In this document: positions 6,006 to 6,343 of the stretch, one piece after another
Position numbering within the stretch: position 1 is the stretch's first letter
Layout of the letters: every line of letters starts with the position of its first letter
Assembly: GCA_022709625.1 (NCBI GenBank)
Contig: JAKLIL010000111.1
Location: 1-6,343 of the forward strand
Length of the DNA: 6,343 nucleotides
Origin: Verrucomicrobiota bacterium
GTDB lineage: Bacteria; Verrucomicrobiota; Kiritimatiellia; CAIQIC01; Lenti-01
Reading direction: 5' to 3'
Program-made: the position numbers and the translations under genes
The notes under the pieces: generated by a model
Database searches by the model: none
Told to the model about the DNA's origin: nothing
Seen by the model: only the letters and a program-made list of their open reading frames with translations

Positions 6006-6343
6006 ATGGCGACGGTTCTCATCACGGGCGGCTGCGGGTTCATCGGCTCGAATCTGGCCGTGGCCTTCCGCCGGCGGGGCGATTGCGTCGTGGCGTTCGA
6101 CAACCTTTCCCGGCGCGGTTCGGACATCCTGCGCGACCGCGTGGTGGCGGCCGGCGCGGAATTCGTCCGCGGCGACATCCGGCATCCGCAGGATTTGGTG
6201 CAGGTGGAGGAGCCGGTCGATCTGCTGATCGAATGCAGCGCCGAGCCATCGGTTCTGGTGGGCGTCAACGGCGCCGATGCGGAATTCATGGTGCAAAACA
6301 ATCTGGTGGGCTCGCTGCATTGTTTCGAGTTCGCGCGGCGGCG
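6006..6343 (+). CDS. NAD-dependent epimerase, CDP-paratose 2-epimerase type (3' partial)
   Basis: The frame opens at ATG 6006 and runs off the window edge after about 112 codons, roughly one third of the usual length of an extended short-chain dehydrogenase. The N-terminal dinucleotide site is LITGGCGFIGSN (5-16), a full GxxGxxG motif for NAD. Strand 2 ends in FDNLSRRGSD, and GDIRHPQDL follows, the usual aspartate near the adenine. The segment IECSAEPSVLVG and then VQNNLVGSLHCFEFARR are the features that point to the CDP-paratose 2-epimerase (CDP-tyvelose-forming) branch rather than to GalE, where this region normally reads HLAA. This enzyme class inverts C2 of a CDP-3,6-dideoxyhexose for O-antigen use, though many distant members act on unknown substrates. 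The catalytic Ser/Thr-YxxxK lies beyond the window, so activity cannot be judged. No Shine-Dalgarno sequence is seen before the ATG, but the Rossmann strand begins at residue 3, so the start is probably right. Confidence 0.88.
   Translation, partial: MATVLITGGCGFIGSNLAVAFRRRGDCVVAFDNLSRRGSDILRDRVVAAGAEFVRGDIRHPQDLVQVEEPVDLLIECSAEPSVLVGVNGADAEFMVQNNLVGSLHCFEFARR

Noticed and set aside
4895..6301. Minus-strand open frame of 468 codons, the longest true antisense frame
   Set aside because: It spans two well-supported plus-strand genes and the gap between them. Its product has no motif, so its length reflects scarcity of stop codons in GC-rich DNA.

Overview
The window is a GC-rich piece of a bacterial surface-polysaccharide (O-antigen, capsule or exopolysaccharide type) assembly locus. 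It carries seven protein genes, with the first and last cut by the window edges. I found no RNA gene, insertion sequence, phage gene or CRISPR array. The organism cannot be named from this sequence. High GC with GC-rich third codon positions, plus a CDP-paratose 2-epimerase-type protein whose best-remembered relatives come from environmental Gram-negative bacteria (PVC group, delta-proteobacteria and similar), make such a host plausible. That is inference.

Bases 1-3783 form a tightly packed plus-strand run. It starts with the unrecognised C-terminal end of a gene (1-276). A polytopic membrane protein that may be a GT-C-type glycosyltransferase follows (281-1666), then a family-2 glycosyltransferase (1670-2626) and a family-4 glycosyltransferase (2638-3783). 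Gaps between them are 4, 3 and 11 bases, so they are very probably co-transcribed. A minus-strand SAM-dependent methyltransferase (3821-4564) converges on this run across a 37-base gap. A roughly 210-base divergent intergenic region (4565-4777) holds a hairpin and a short direct repeat. Plus-strand coding then resumes with a CDP-glycerol glycerophosphotransferase-family protein (4778-5905). After 100 non-coding bases comes the N-terminal third of an NAD-dependent sugar-nucleotide epimerase of the CDP-paratose 2-epimerase type (6006-end).

Taken together, the two soluble glycosyltransferases probably extend a lipid-linked repeat unit in the cytoplasm. The methyltransferase and the glycerophosphotransferase-like enzyme would decorate or extend the glycan. 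The membrane protein may add a sugar on the outer face of the membrane from a lipid-phosphate donor. The terminal epimerase would supply a special nucleotide sugar. The two right-hand plus-strand genes both belong to families that use CDP-activated substrates, which is the most interesting thematic point. No new defence, mobile or regulatory system is evident. The findings concern unusual family combinations and small intergenic structures.
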